Below, piece by piece: positions 16,238-24,344 of a stretch of DNA of 31,104 nucleotides. The position numbers and the translations under genes are program-made. The stretch spans positions 1-31,104 of the forward strand of contig CAYLJO010000052.1 in the NCBI GenBank assembly GCA_964383905.1, in the 5' to 3' direction. The notes beneath the pieces were generated by a model that did not search any database, was not told the DNA's origin, and was given only the letters and a program-made list of their open reading frames with translations. Source of the stretch: CAYLJO01 sp964383905. GTDB lineage: Bacteria; Acidobacteriota; Blastocatellia; Pyrinomonadales; Pyrinomonadaceae. Numbering within the stretch: position 1 is the first letter of the stretch; every line of letters starts with the position of its first letter.

Positions 16238-18877
16238 ATGCGAAGGATCAACATTACCTTTTTCATCCTGATTAGCTCCCTACTCACTTCCACCATCGTC
16301 TCGGTTTCAGCCGCTCCGCGCATTAAAGTCATCAAGCTGGCGGTCAGGAACCCGACGAACGAGACGCGCCCCGCCGAGGACATCGTCGTCAACGTGGCGG
16401 AGCTGAAACGCGTGGCGCCCGACTTCAAGCCGGGGACGGTTATCGTCACGACGAGCGATGCCGCGACGCTCGAAGAGGACGCGCGGACGTTGGAAACAAT
16501 CGAACTGCCTTCGCAGGCCGATGATTTGGACGGCGACGGCAAGCTGGACGAAGTCGCTTTTCAAATTGACCTGAGGCCGAACCAAACGCGCATCGTGACG
16601 ATCGCTTACGGTGACCCGGCGACACTGATGCGTTTACGCGGCGACTACCCGCCGCGCACTTACGCCAAGTTCACGCCCAAGTTCGAGGGGATGGGTTGGG
16701 AGTCGGAATTCAACGCGTGGCGGATCTATTTCGACCCGCGCAACGCGATCGACCTTTACGGTAAGCGTCGTCCCGCGGCTGCCCTCGAACTGTTCGGCTC
16801 GCCGGAGTACGGTTATCACGATGAGGCTCCTGCCGGGCGCGACATCTACAAGGTCGGTAATTTGATGGGAATCGGCGCGGCGGGCGCGCTGGTTGATGGC
16901 CAATTAGTGAAGGTCTCGGAGGTCGATAAGCGTGGCTGGAGGATCATCAGCACCGGCCCGGTGCGAGCTGTCGTGGAGCTAAGCTACAAGGGGTGGAAGG
17001 TCGGCGCCTCATCGGTCGACCTCACGAGCCGGATCACGCAATGGGCGGGCGAGCGTGGCTTTGAGCATCTCGTCACGGCGAAAGGCGCCGAAGGTTTGAC
17101 TCTGGTGACGGGGTTGCCACGCAAGCCAGGGTTGAGTGAGCGATACCTCGAACCGGCGGTTGATAAACCGGTGCTGTGGCTAACAACCTGGGGACACCAG
17201 GTGGTAAGGCCTGGCGCGACCGCAACCGAAGAGCTGCCGGATCAAAACCTGGGCCTCGCCGTCATCGTTCCTGACGTCGGGAGTAGGGTGACCGGAACCG
17301 TCACTTCATCGGACCTCCTCGTGCGGGTTCCGCTGAAGAGCGGCGCGGCGCGTTGGTATGCGGCAGCCGCCTGGGATCAGGAGGGCACGGAGCGGATGGT
17401 GACGACAGGCAACGGGAAGGAAAGGGCCCAGAGCGGGTCGATGGTTCTGCCTCCCACTGCGATCAAGACAAAAGAGGGCTTTATTGCCTACGTCGAGGAA
17501 AGAGCAGCGCGCTTGGCGCGGCCAGCCCAAGTAGCCATCTTATCGAGAATCGCCGCGCCACAATCCGCGCCACCGGATACGCTCGCCCCTGCGCAGCATA
17601 AGACCTATGCGGAGGCGCTCCGGCTGCTGCAACAGCAGGTTGATCGGACTGCCCAGAAGTGGGAGCCGAGAATTGCTTCGGCGGCGCCGGGAAGCGTAGA
17701 GAAATCCCGCGGCCCCGGTTTTTTTACCGAAGGCGACAACCAAACAGGTGAGTGGAAGGAGCAGCGCGGCTATTTCTGGACGGGCAGCTTTTGGGTGGGT
17801 GAGCTGTGGCGGCTCTACGGCCGCACGAAAGATGAGCGTTACCGCCGCTGGGCCGAGTTGTGGAACGCGCGCCTGTTGGGCCAGGAGAAATTGGAGAACC
17901 ACGACACGGGTTTCTTAAACTTTTACTCGTCGGCCTTGGCCTATGAGCGGACCAAAGACCCTCAATACCGTGAGGGTGCGTTGCGCGCGGCCGAGAGGTT
18001 GAAACAGCTTTACAACCTGACCACCGAACTCGTCGCATCGTGGGAGGTGAACGGTGACGACACCATCATTGATACGATGATGAATTTGCAGATCTGGTGG
18101 TGGGCTTCGCGTGAGACGGGCGAGCGGCAGTGGCGTGACCTGGGATTAAAGCACGCGCTGAAATCTGCGCAGTGGTTCGTGCGTGATGACGGCTCCGTGA
18201 TCCAATCAGTCCACTACAACCCAGGCGACAACAGGCAGGAGTTCACCTCGTCAGGCGTCAAAGTGAAAGTGCCGAACAATGCGCGGCCCGGCGAGGAGGT
18301 CTTTTATCACACACATCAGGGATTCTCGGCCGATACATCCTGGGCGCGGGGAACCGCATGGGCCCTCTACGGGTTTTCGACAGCTTACAGTGAGACGAAA
18401 GATCCGCGCCTGCTCGCCACGGCCGAGAAAATCGCGGCCTTCGTACAAGACCGGCTGCCGGAGGACGGTGTGCCGTGGTATGACTTCATCGACGAGGGCG
18501 TCCATTTCCGCAACCGTGATACGTCGGCCGCGGCGCTAATCGCCAACGGTCTCTTTCGCCTCTCGGAAGTGGCCGGCGATGAGGCCCGCGCTCAAGCCTA
18601 CAGGCGCGAAGGCGAGCGCATGGTTCAATCGCTCATTGACCGGTATCTCACGCCTGTCGGCGCAGGCGATACGACCCCGCCCGGTGTGCTGCGTCATGGT
18701 TCGAGCACGCGCCCGCATGACGGGATGCTGACCTACGGCGAATACTATTTACTCGAAGCGCTCCTCTGGCTGGACGAGCAAAGCGGTATGAACCGCCGCA
18801 GGACGCTGAGGACCCGAGAGGAAAAGATAGTAATAGATTCGGATCGTTCTTTACTGGTTTCGTCCTCCCGTAGGTGA
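16238..18877 (+). CDS. DUF4861 and GH88 fusion: secreted unsaturated uronyl hydrolase
   Basis: 879 residues from ATG 16238 (GTG 16229 also possible). It starts with a signal peptide (RINITFFILISSLLTSTIVSVSA). Residues about 30-420 form a DUF4861 domain (DDLDGDGKLDEVAFQIDL, GMGWESEFNAWRIYFDPRN, IDLYGKRRPA). Residues about 500-860 form a GH88 domain with HDTGFLNFYSSALAY (Asp556), DTIIDTMMNLQIWWWA (Asp612) and HQGFSADTSWARGTAWALYGF; the two Asp residues match the family's catalytic pair. GH88 enzymes hydrate the 4,5-double bond of terminal unsaturated uronates left by polysaccharide lyases, releasing 4-deoxy-5-keto-uronate for the KduI-KduD route. It is last in the cluster and overlaps the convergent next gene by 27 bases. 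DUF4861 has no known reaction. Confidence 0.85.
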   Translation: MRRINITFFILISSLLTSTIVSVSAAPRIKVIKLAVRNPTNETRPAEDIVVNVAELKRVAPDFKPGTVIVTTSDAATLEEDARTLETIELPSQADDLDGDGKLDEVAFQIDLRPNQTRIVTIAYGDPATLMRLRGDYPPRTYAKFTPKFEGMGWESEFNAWRIYFDPRNAIDLYGKRRPAAALELFGSPEYGYHDEAPAGRDIYKVGNLMGIGAAGALVDGQLVKVSEVDKRGWRIISTGPVRAVVELSYKGWKVGASSVDLTSRITQWAGERGFEHLVTAKGAEGLTLVTGLPRKPGLSERYLEPAVDKPVLWLTTWGHQVVRPGATATEELPDQNLGLAVIVPDVGSRVTGTVTSSDLLVRVPLKSGAARWYAAAAWDQEGTERMVTTGNGKERAQSGSMVLPPTAIKTKEGFIAYVEERAARLARPAQVAILSRIAAPQSAPPDTLAPAQHKTYAEALRLLQQQVDRTAQKWEPRIASAAPGSVEKSRGPGFFTEGDNQTGEWKEQRGYFWTGSFWVGELWRLYGRTKDERYRRWAELWNARLLGQEKLENHDTGFLNFYSSALAYERTKDPQYREGALRAAERLKQLYNLTTELVASWEVNGDDTIIDTMMNLQIWWWASRETGERQWRDLGLKHALKSAQWFVRDDGSVIQSVHYNPGDNRQEFTSSGVKVKVPNNARPGEEVFYHTHQGFSADTSWARGTAWALYGFSTAYSETKDPRLLATAEKIAAFVQDRLPEDGVPWYDFIDEGVHFRNRDTSAAALIANGLFRLSEVAGDEARAQAYRREGERMVQSLIDRYLTPVGAGDTTPPGVLRHGSSTRPHDGMLTYGEYYLLEALLWLDEQSGMNRRRTLRTREEKIVIDSDRSLLVSSSRR

Positions 18878-20197
18878 CGAGCTCTTCTTCAAAACGTAGT
18901 CCCCTTTACGCTCACCAGCTTCTAATCTCCAACCCTCATTGAGCTGCAGAGTCCACCCTTCCCCTTGCGGTGGCCTCTTTTTCAGATCGGCGGATACCGG
19001 AACGCGGACCGCATCCCGATTGGGGGTCATCATGGCACCACCTGTAACGGTCAGGATTCCCCACGCGTCAGACACTCTCAGGGTGGGGTAAACCGTCCCA
19101 ATCTCGCCCACCGGCTGGAGGTTGTTAGGGTTAAATGAATACTGCACCTCTTTCGTCAAAGGAAGGATGAGCACCGGCCCATCGACTAATCTCGCGCGAT
19201 ACTCCGTCAGGCGCGCCAGCCGTCCCCATTCACGTTCAGTTTCCGCCGCCCGCAGGAGGTCGCCGTCGTACGATCCGGAACGCCTCTCCGCTTCAACCTT
19301 CAGACTTTCCGGAAGGGTAACTGACATCGCCCTTTGGAGGAAAGATCCAAGGTCTTCCTGGGATTTAAGATGCTGACGCCATCTCACTTCGGCTTGATCC
19401 AGTAAGAACCCGTAGGCGGGACCGGACGCGTAAGCGAAGGACCGGACAAATGTCGGTTTGTTGCTCGCCTGGTCGAGCTGCCCGGCCAGATAGCCGGCCA
19501 TTTCCGCCTCGGTTCTCCCACTCAAATGAACACCGGTGTATTCCGCCAGACCTTCGTTCATCTCTAAAGCCCGCTCCTCTGAGGCCGCTTGTGAGAACAA
19601 CTCGTGCCTGAGGGCGCGAAAGACCAGGGCGTCTGCGGCTGCTTGTCGACGCTCAACTCCATGGTGAGTGACGGCTTCACGAAGAGCGCGCCATTCCAAC
19701 TGCAGCCAGATGCGGCCCTCGAGCGAATCCAGATGATTGTTAGAGGGATTAACTGCGGGCAGTCCAATGTCCGACTGGATGCGATGAAATAGTTCGTGAA
19801 GCATCAATCCGGCCCGCGCATACTTGTTGGCGGGTAACGGCCATAGGATCATCGTCCACTTGACCCCGGCCCAGTTGATTGACGTATTCGCCGCCGCCAC
19901 TTCTTCAGGTAGTCTTCCAAGGAACAACCCGCCCTTTTTCGTGAGGCGGCCTTCTCGATCACTTTGATTAGCCACAACCACGCGCGTGTCTGGATCGACG
20001 AACAGCATCGGTCCGCACAAGGAGACGCCCCACAGGCGGCCGTTGTCCGACTTGCAAATAGCCTCTGCCTCCTGGAAATACCGTCCGGCGAGGGCAGCGT
20101 CAATAACCTTTTCCTGCGCCGCTACCGGCGGCCCAGAGATATTCACGCCGAACGAAAACAATAAGCCACAAAACAGCTGGAAACTTCTAGCCAGCAT
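18851..20197 (-). CDS. Secreted putative zinc metallopeptidase (HExxH, peptidase-MA-like)
   Basis: 448 residues from ATG 20197, which has GGAGGA upstream and directly opens a signal peptide (MLARSFQLFCGLLFSFGV, cleavage after about VAA). The zinc motif HELFH is at 134-138, and NEGLAEYTG at 214-222 supplies a possible third ligand, Glu215, as in gluzincins of the peptidase MA type (EGLAEY). The C-terminal 130 residues are beta-rich (VLILPLTKEVQYSFNPNNL onward). An upstream start at 20248 would overlap the preceding gene and bury the signal, so it is rejected. It is the third gene of a likely operon with an aldo/keto reductase and a small protein. Peptidase activity is inferred from the motif. 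Confidence 0.7.
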   Translation of the reverse strand: MLARSFQLFCGLLFSFGVNISGPPVAAQEKVIDAALAGRYFQEAEAICKSDNGRLWGVSLCGPMLFVDPDTRVVVANQSDREGRLTKKGGLFLGRLPEEVAAANTSINWAGVKWTMILWPLPANKYARAGLMLHELFHRIQSDIGLPAVNPSNNHLDSLEGRIWLQLEWRALREAVTHHGVERRQAAADALVFRALRHELFSQAASEERALEMNEGLAEYTGVHLSGRTEAEMAGYLAGQLDQASNKPTFVRSFAYASGPAYGFLLDQAEVRWRQHLKSQEDLGSFLQRAMSVTLPESLKVEAERRSGSYDGDLLRAAETEREWGRLARLTEYRARLVDGPVLILPLTKEVQYSFNPNNLQPVGEIGTVYPTLRVSDAWGILTVTGGAMMTPNRDAVRVPVSADLKKRPPQGEGWTLQLNEGWRLEAGERKGDYVLKKSSSPTGGRNQ

Positions 20198-20231
20198 GAT
20201 CTCTGCTCGTCCTCCTCCAGCGCTTTGCTGC

Positions 20232-20612
20232 TCAGTCGGCCTGCTCACCCTCGGCGAGCTTGACCTTGAATCTCAGTTCATAGTTTTTGCCCGACGAGGG
20301 CAAATAGATATCTCTCAAATCGTAGGTCAGATCAGAACCCAGGCCGGCAATGCCGGCCCACTTCAGAGCGATGGCTTCGCGGCGACCCTGCTGTGGGTCG
20401 GTGCGGTAGATGTCAAAGCTAATGGTCGCTTGATCTGCCGGACGGCTTCTTGTGTACTCACTGACGGTCAGATTCACGACGAGTGGGTGCCGAGCGATCT
20501 CGGGGCCGGCCTGGTCGTTAGGTAGAAGGAGTAGTTCTTGCCCCTCCTCGATCAGGTAGTTCGCCGTTCCATGCGCCACTACTCGGCCGTCTTCGAGCAG
20601 CTCGGCTTCCAC
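20232..20612 (-). CDS. Small hypothetical protein between the reductase and the metallopeptidase
   Basis: 126 residues from GTG 20612. There is no recognised family, signal peptide or membrane segment. It is beta-rich with charged turns (MEAELLEDGRVVAHGTANYLI, YDLRDIYLPSSGKNYELRFKVKL). The same frame stays open about 45 bases upstream with protein-like residues (SADHFT) but offers no better start, so the true N-terminus is uncertain or an upstream start has been lost. It starts 32 bases after the reductase stop and ends 34 bases before the metallopeptidase start, so the three are probably co-transcribed. Function unknown. Confidence 0.5.
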   Translation of the reverse strand: MEAELLEDGRVVAHGTANYLIEEGQELLLLPNDQAGPEIARHPLVVNLTVSEYTRSRPADQATISFDIYRTDPQQGRREAIALKWAGIAGLGSDLTYDLRDIYLPSSGKNYELRFKVKLAEGEQAD

Positions 20613-20644
20613 GGTAAAATGATCTGCCGACCGATGATGACTTT

Positions 20645-21592
20645 CTACACCGTGGAGGCGTCACGGTAGCCCAACTCATTAAGGGCCAGCTGCGTCCCGT
20701 GGATCATCTGATCGATATGGTCGGTCTTCTCCACTCCGACCACGAAAGCGTCCACCACGCCCGATTCGATCTGGAAGCGGAAGCAGGCTTCGGGTGAAAG
20801 GGCCCGATCGCCGTTGACGATGTCACCCTGACCGACCACCTTCATGCCGATCATGCCCTGGCCCTTGCCGCGCATTTTTTTGAAGAGGGCGCGAACGGTC
20901 TCCACGTCGGCGTCCATGTGCGCGCGCCGCGGGTTCCAGCGCACCTGATTGATTTGCACCCAGTCGCTGGCCGCGGCGGCCTGGAGGGCACGGAAGCTAT
21001 GGCAGGTGACGCCGTGCGCGCGGATCTTGCCGGCTTGTTTTGCCTCTTCGAAGACGTCCATCACGCCGCGAAAGCGTGTTGTCCAGTCGGCCTCCGTGAC
21101 GCAGTGAATGATCAGTGAATCGATGTGGTCTGTTCCGAGCTCGGCGAGGAAGCGGTCGACGTCTTCCCGGGCCTGGTTGGGGTCACGGCTGTCGGTCTTG
21201 GTCTGGATAATATACTGCTCGCGTGGCACGCCCTTGATGGCTCTGCTGAAATATGGGTGCGAGCCGTACGAATCGGCGAGGTCGAAGAAAGTGACGCCGT
21301 TATCGAAGGCGTGACGCACCAAGCGGGTGAAAGCTTGCTGGCCCAACTGGGTTTGATTGGAGCGGTGGCCCCATCCGATGCTGCCCGTGCCGATCCCCAC
21401 CATCGAGACCTTGATTCCGCTCTTGCCGAGCGGCACCTTGTCGGTAGGTCTCGTGGGCTTCATTGATCCTGTGGCCTCGGCCACTTTCTCGGCGTTCGGG
21501 GTCAACCCGCCCGCGACGAAGGCGCCGGCCGCGACGGCACTCGTGGCGGCGATGGCTGTGCCGATAAACTCCCGGCGGCTAAATTTAGCCAT
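20645..21592 (-). CDS. Tat-exported aldo/keto reductase
   Basis: 315 residues with a twin-arginine signal (SRREFIGTAIAATSAV), preceded by a strong ribosome binding site (GGAAGGAGAG). The aldo/keto reductase fold is clear: PLGKSGIKVSMVGIGTGSIG, FFDLADSYG, the Lys in IIQTKTD, and DSLIIHCV. The catalytic tetrad is Asp104, Tyr109, Lys132 and His163. GVEKTDHIDQMI near the end matches the cofactor-binding region of the family. It probably reduces or oxidises a carbonyl compound in the periplasm; Tat export implies folding with the cofactor before export. It leads a minus-strand operon with the small protein and the metallopeptidase. The substrate is unknown. Confidence 0.87.
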   Translation of the reverse strand: MAKFSRREFIGTAIAATSAVAAGAFVAGGLTPNAEKVAEATGSMKPTRPTDKVPLGKSGIKVSMVGIGTGSIGWGHRSNQTQLGQQAFTRLVRHAFDNGVTFFDLADSYGSHPYFSRAIKGVPREQYIIQTKTDSRDPNQAREDVDRFLAELGTDHIDSLIIHCVTEADWTTRFRGVMDVFEEAKQAGKIRAHGVTCHSFRALQAAAASDWVQINQVRWNPRRAHMDADVETVRALFKKMRGKGQGMIGMKVVGQGDIVNGDRALSPEACFRFQIESGVVDAFVVGVEKTDHIDQMIHGTQLALNELGYRDASTV

Positions 21593-21874
21593 AAATTAAT
21601 CTCTCCTTCCCGGCATCTTCTGCCGCTTCCGAGCCATTGAAGGGCGATAACGTCATCGTGCTCCTTTAATCTTGACTTATATCCGGTACGTGACGCAAGC
21701 TGCAATCTGGCATCAACCTCATCCGCCCCGGATCAACGCCGCCGAATTGCCCGGCGCATGTCCGTGGAGGTGGCTGACGGAGGTAACAATCTTCTGATAC
21801 CGACGGGCGATGAACCAGGCAAAAGGCCGTGACGGTGCCAGCGAAAGGTAGAGAGAAAAAGAGGAGTAAGGTTA
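21593..21874. other. Divergent intergenic region
   Basis: 282 bases between the divergent reductase and membrane-protein genes. The ribosome binding sites of both flank it. No palindrome, clear promoter or RNA was recognised. Confidence 0.3.
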
Positions 21875-22678
21875 ATGGCCGGAAATATTCCCCCTAACAT
21901 TCCGTATAACCCGCCCGCGACCGGCGCGCCGCCGCCGAAGAAGAGGAGCGTTGTGCCGTGGATCCTTGCCGGATGCGGGACGCTCCTGATCCTGGCGATC
22001 ATAATCACCGCCGCCGGAACCTGGTGGGCATGGCATAAAGCTAAGCAGATGGCCAAGGACGCGGGCCTTGACCCTGAGCAAATGCAGAAGCACCCGGCCC
22101 TCACGACCATCAAGCTGATTACTGCCATGAACCCGGACATCGAGATCGTTTCGGTGGATGAAGACAAAAATCTCATTACACTCAGGGATAAGAAGACGGG
22201 GAAAACCGTCACGATGAACCTGGACGAGGCCGGAAAAGGGAAGATCATTTTCAAACCGGAAGGCGAGGAGGAGGTGACTGTCGAAGCTCACCCAAATGAC
22301 AACTCAGGTACGGTGTCAGTTAAATCGAAGGAAGGCGAGGTGAAATTGGGTCAGGGCCAGCCCGACAAGATCCCGGGGTGGGTGCCCTCTTATCCGGGTG
22401 TCACTCCGCAGGGATACTACACGATGAACAAAGGGGAAGAAGCGAACGGGGGCTTCCACTTTACGACGCCTGACCCGGTCGATAAGGTGGTCGCTTTCTA
22501 TCAGGAAAGTCTTAAGGGTGGCGGAATGAAGGTGACGACCAATTTCCTGCAACAGGATGGGGCGTCGGGCGGGGGGCAAGTAATGGGGGAAGACGAGAGT
22601 AAAAAACACCAGGTTGTAGTCATGGCCGGGAAAGGTGAAAAGGGTACGGAGGTGCTGGTGACGTTCGTCACGAAATGA
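21875..22678 (+). CDS. Membrane-anchored protein of unknown function
   Basis: 267 residues; GAGGAG lies about 9 bases before the ATG. The Pro-rich N-terminus (NIPPNIPYNPPATGAPPPKKR) is followed by one membrane helix, about 27-50 (VVPWILAGCGTLLILAIIITAAGTWW), so the bulk is probably periplasmic. The middle part has short strands with a repeating ITLRDKKTGKTVTMN pattern. The C-terminal part includes GWVPSYPGVTPQGYYTMN and HFTTPDPVDKVVAFYQESLKGGGMKV, a motif found in small acidobacterial envelope proteins in which a short domain follows a threshold-like pattern. I do not know its function. Confidence 0.75.
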   Translation: MAGNIPPNIPYNPPATGAPPPKKRSVVPWILAGCGTLLILAIIITAAGTWWAWHKAKQMAKDAGLDPEQMQKHPALTTIKLITAMNPDIEIVSVDEDKNLITLRDKKTGKTVTMNLDEAGKGKIIFKPEGEEEVTVEAHPNDNSGTVSVKSKEGEVKLGQGQPDKIPGWVPSYPGVTPQGYYTMNKGEEANGGFHFTTPDPVDKVVAFYQESLKGGGMKVTTNFLQQDGASGGGQVMGEDESKKHQVVVMAGKGEKGTEVLVTFVTK

Positions 22679-22869
22679 CGTGGCGGGTGGATTCTGGTCG
22701 CGCGAATCCGGTAGTCCGGTGAAAGAGAGAGCATGAATAAACGCCTCCCTGTAGGCTGAAAACTGAACTGTTGGATAAAAAAACGACCGGCTTTCGGTGA
22801 CATAGTAAAGTGGGCGATCTCTTACCCGTCAGAGGGCAGCACCGGTTGAGCATTCAGAACAATCAATCA

Positions 22870-23538
22870 ATGGCCGAGCAGCCGCGGGCTGTGCTGTGGG
22901 ACGTGGACGGTACGCTGATAGATTCGGCCGAGTACCACTGGTTGACCTGGCGGGAAACATTGGCCGGCGAGGGGTACGACCTGACACGCGAACAGTTCGA
23001 GGCCTCGTTTGGACGGCGGAATGACGAGATCCTGCGCGGCTACTTCGGGCGCGACCTGGCGCAAGCCGAGGTTGACCGGATCGGCGCGGCCAAGGAAGCA
23101 CGGTACCGTGAACTCGTTAGAACGCGCGGCATCGAGCCGTTGCCCGGCGTGCGCCGCTGGCTCGCGCGCCTGAGGGCTGAGGGCTGGCATCAGGCCATCG
23201 CATCCTCGGCGCCACATCTCAACATTGAAGCGATCCTTGCCGCGCTAGACATCAGCGCATACTTCGACGCCGTCGCCTCTGCCGAGGACGTCGAGCGCGG
23301 CAAGCCGGATCCACAAATCTTTCTCGCCGCGGCGGGTAAAGTTGGAGCGGCCCCGGAGAGATGCGTTGTCGTCGAAGACGCGCCCGCAGGGGTTGAAGCC
23401 GCGCGGCGGGCCGGCATGCGCAGCATCGGTGTGCTCTCCTCCCATCCGGCTTTGGAAGCCGACCTGGTCGTCCGCACGCTTGAGGACCTGACCGATAATT
23501 CCTTTGACAGGTTATTGATCGCCGGTGGGAGCAGTTAA
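22870..23538 (+). CDS. HAD-superfamily phosphatase / beta-phosphoglucomutase-like
   Basis: 222 residues from ATG 22870; an in-frame GTG at 22810 would add 20 unconvincing residues. HAD motif I is LWDVDGTLID (Asp11 nucleophile, Asp13). Motif II is around IASSAP, motif III has the Lys of RGKPDPQIF, and motif IV is VVVEDAPAGVEAARRAGM. A helical cap lies between motifs I and II (YHWLTWRETLAGEGYDL, RRNDEILRGYFG). Members remove phosphate from small sugar phosphates or move it between positions. No Shine-Dalgarno sequence is seen before the ATG. It stands 86 bases or more from its neighbours, and the substrate cannot be told. Confidence 0.85.
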   Translation: MAEQPRAVLWDVDGTLIDSAEYHWLTWRETLAGEGYDLTREQFEASFGRRNDEILRGYFGRDLAQAEVDRIGAAKEARYRELVRTRGIEPLPGVRRWLARLRAEGWHQAIASSAPHLNIEAILAALDISAYFDAVASAEDVERGKPDPQIFLAAAGKVGAAPERCVVVEDAPAGVEAARRAGMRSIGVLSSHPALEADLVVRTLEDLTDNSFDRLLIAGGSS

Positions 23539-23651
23539 GATATTGCCCGCGAAAGGCGACCTCACCGAGTTATGAGCGTAGTGTCTGAGGCCGGGCGATA
23601 GACTGCAGGGGGTAATTTAAAGGGTTGCGAAGCATGAGAGAGGCGGGACCT

Positions 23652-24245
23652 ATGAGACTGATTGTCGGGATAACCGGGGCGACGGGCACGATCTTCGGTG
23701 TGCGTCTCCTGCAAATGCTGTATGGCTCCGGGGTCGAGACCCACCTGGTCATCAGCAAGTGGGCGGCGCGCACCCTCACTCATGAAACGCCTTATACGGT
23801 CGAGCAGGTCCAAAAAATGGCGACGCACAATTACAAGGTCGGTGATCAGGGCGCGGCGATTTCCAGCGGCTCGTTCATTACGCTCGGCATGGTCGTCGCC
23901 CCGTGCAGCATGAAAACGCTCGCGGCCGTCGCCCAGGGGTACGGGGATAATTTGATTCATCGCGCGGCGGACGTGATCTTAAAGGAGCGCCGCAAGCTGG
24001 TCCTCGTCGTGCGCGAAGCGCCGTTTAATGACATCCATCTTGAAAATATGTTGAAGCTGTCGCGCATGGGGGCGGTGATTCTGCCACCGGTGCCGGCCTT
24101 CTACGATCACCCGCAGAACCTTGACGACGTGATTAATCACATCGCCATGCGGATTTTGGATCAGTTCGATATTCATCTGGATGTGATGAATCGCTGGGAC
24201 GGCGTGATGTCGACCGGCGGGCAGTCGCGCGTGGAGAATGGATGA
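23652..24245 (+). CDS. UbiX-family flavin prenyltransferase
   Basis: 197 residues from ATG 23652, preferred because it opens directly into MRLIVGITGATGTIFG and has AGAGAGGCGGG before it. Family landmarks are the FMN-binding GITGATG, SSGSFITLGMVVAPCSMKTLAAVAQG, the segment VVREAPFNDIHLENMLKLSRMGA, and PPVPAFYDHPQ. UbiX attaches a dimethylallyl group to FMN to make the prenylated flavin used by UbiD-type decarboxylases. The usual RETP motif reads REAP. No UbiD decarboxylase gene lies in the window, so the partner is elsewhere. A subunit of a hydroxybenzoate decarboxylase (BsdB type) is the alternative label within the same family. Confidence 0.87.
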   Translation: MRLIVGITGATGTIFGVRLLQMLYGSGVETHLVISKWAARTLTHETPYTVEQVQKMATHNYKVGDQGAAISSGSFITLGMVVAPCSMKTLAAVAQGYGDNLIHRAADVILKERRKLVLVVREAPFNDIHLENMLKLSRMGAVILPPVPAFYDHPQNLDDVINHIAMRILDQFDIHLDVMNRWDGVMSTGGQSRVENG

Positions 24246-24344
24246 CGTGCCCAAGGTGCGGCGAAACGGAGAAGTAGGGTTGACGTGCCCGGGCACGCCG
24301 GATGGGAAAAGGAGCGAGCCTGCATCAGGAGAATTCCGACCAGT

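Noticed and set aside
21733..22254. 173-codon minus-strand frame
   Set aside because: Opposite the membrane-protein gene at 21875, which has a good ribosome binding site and clear membrane helix; the minus frame is a shadow.
22766..22800. Possible terminator after the membrane-protein gene (A run with ACCG/CGGT)
   Set aside because: The stem is only four base pairs and lacks a following T run.
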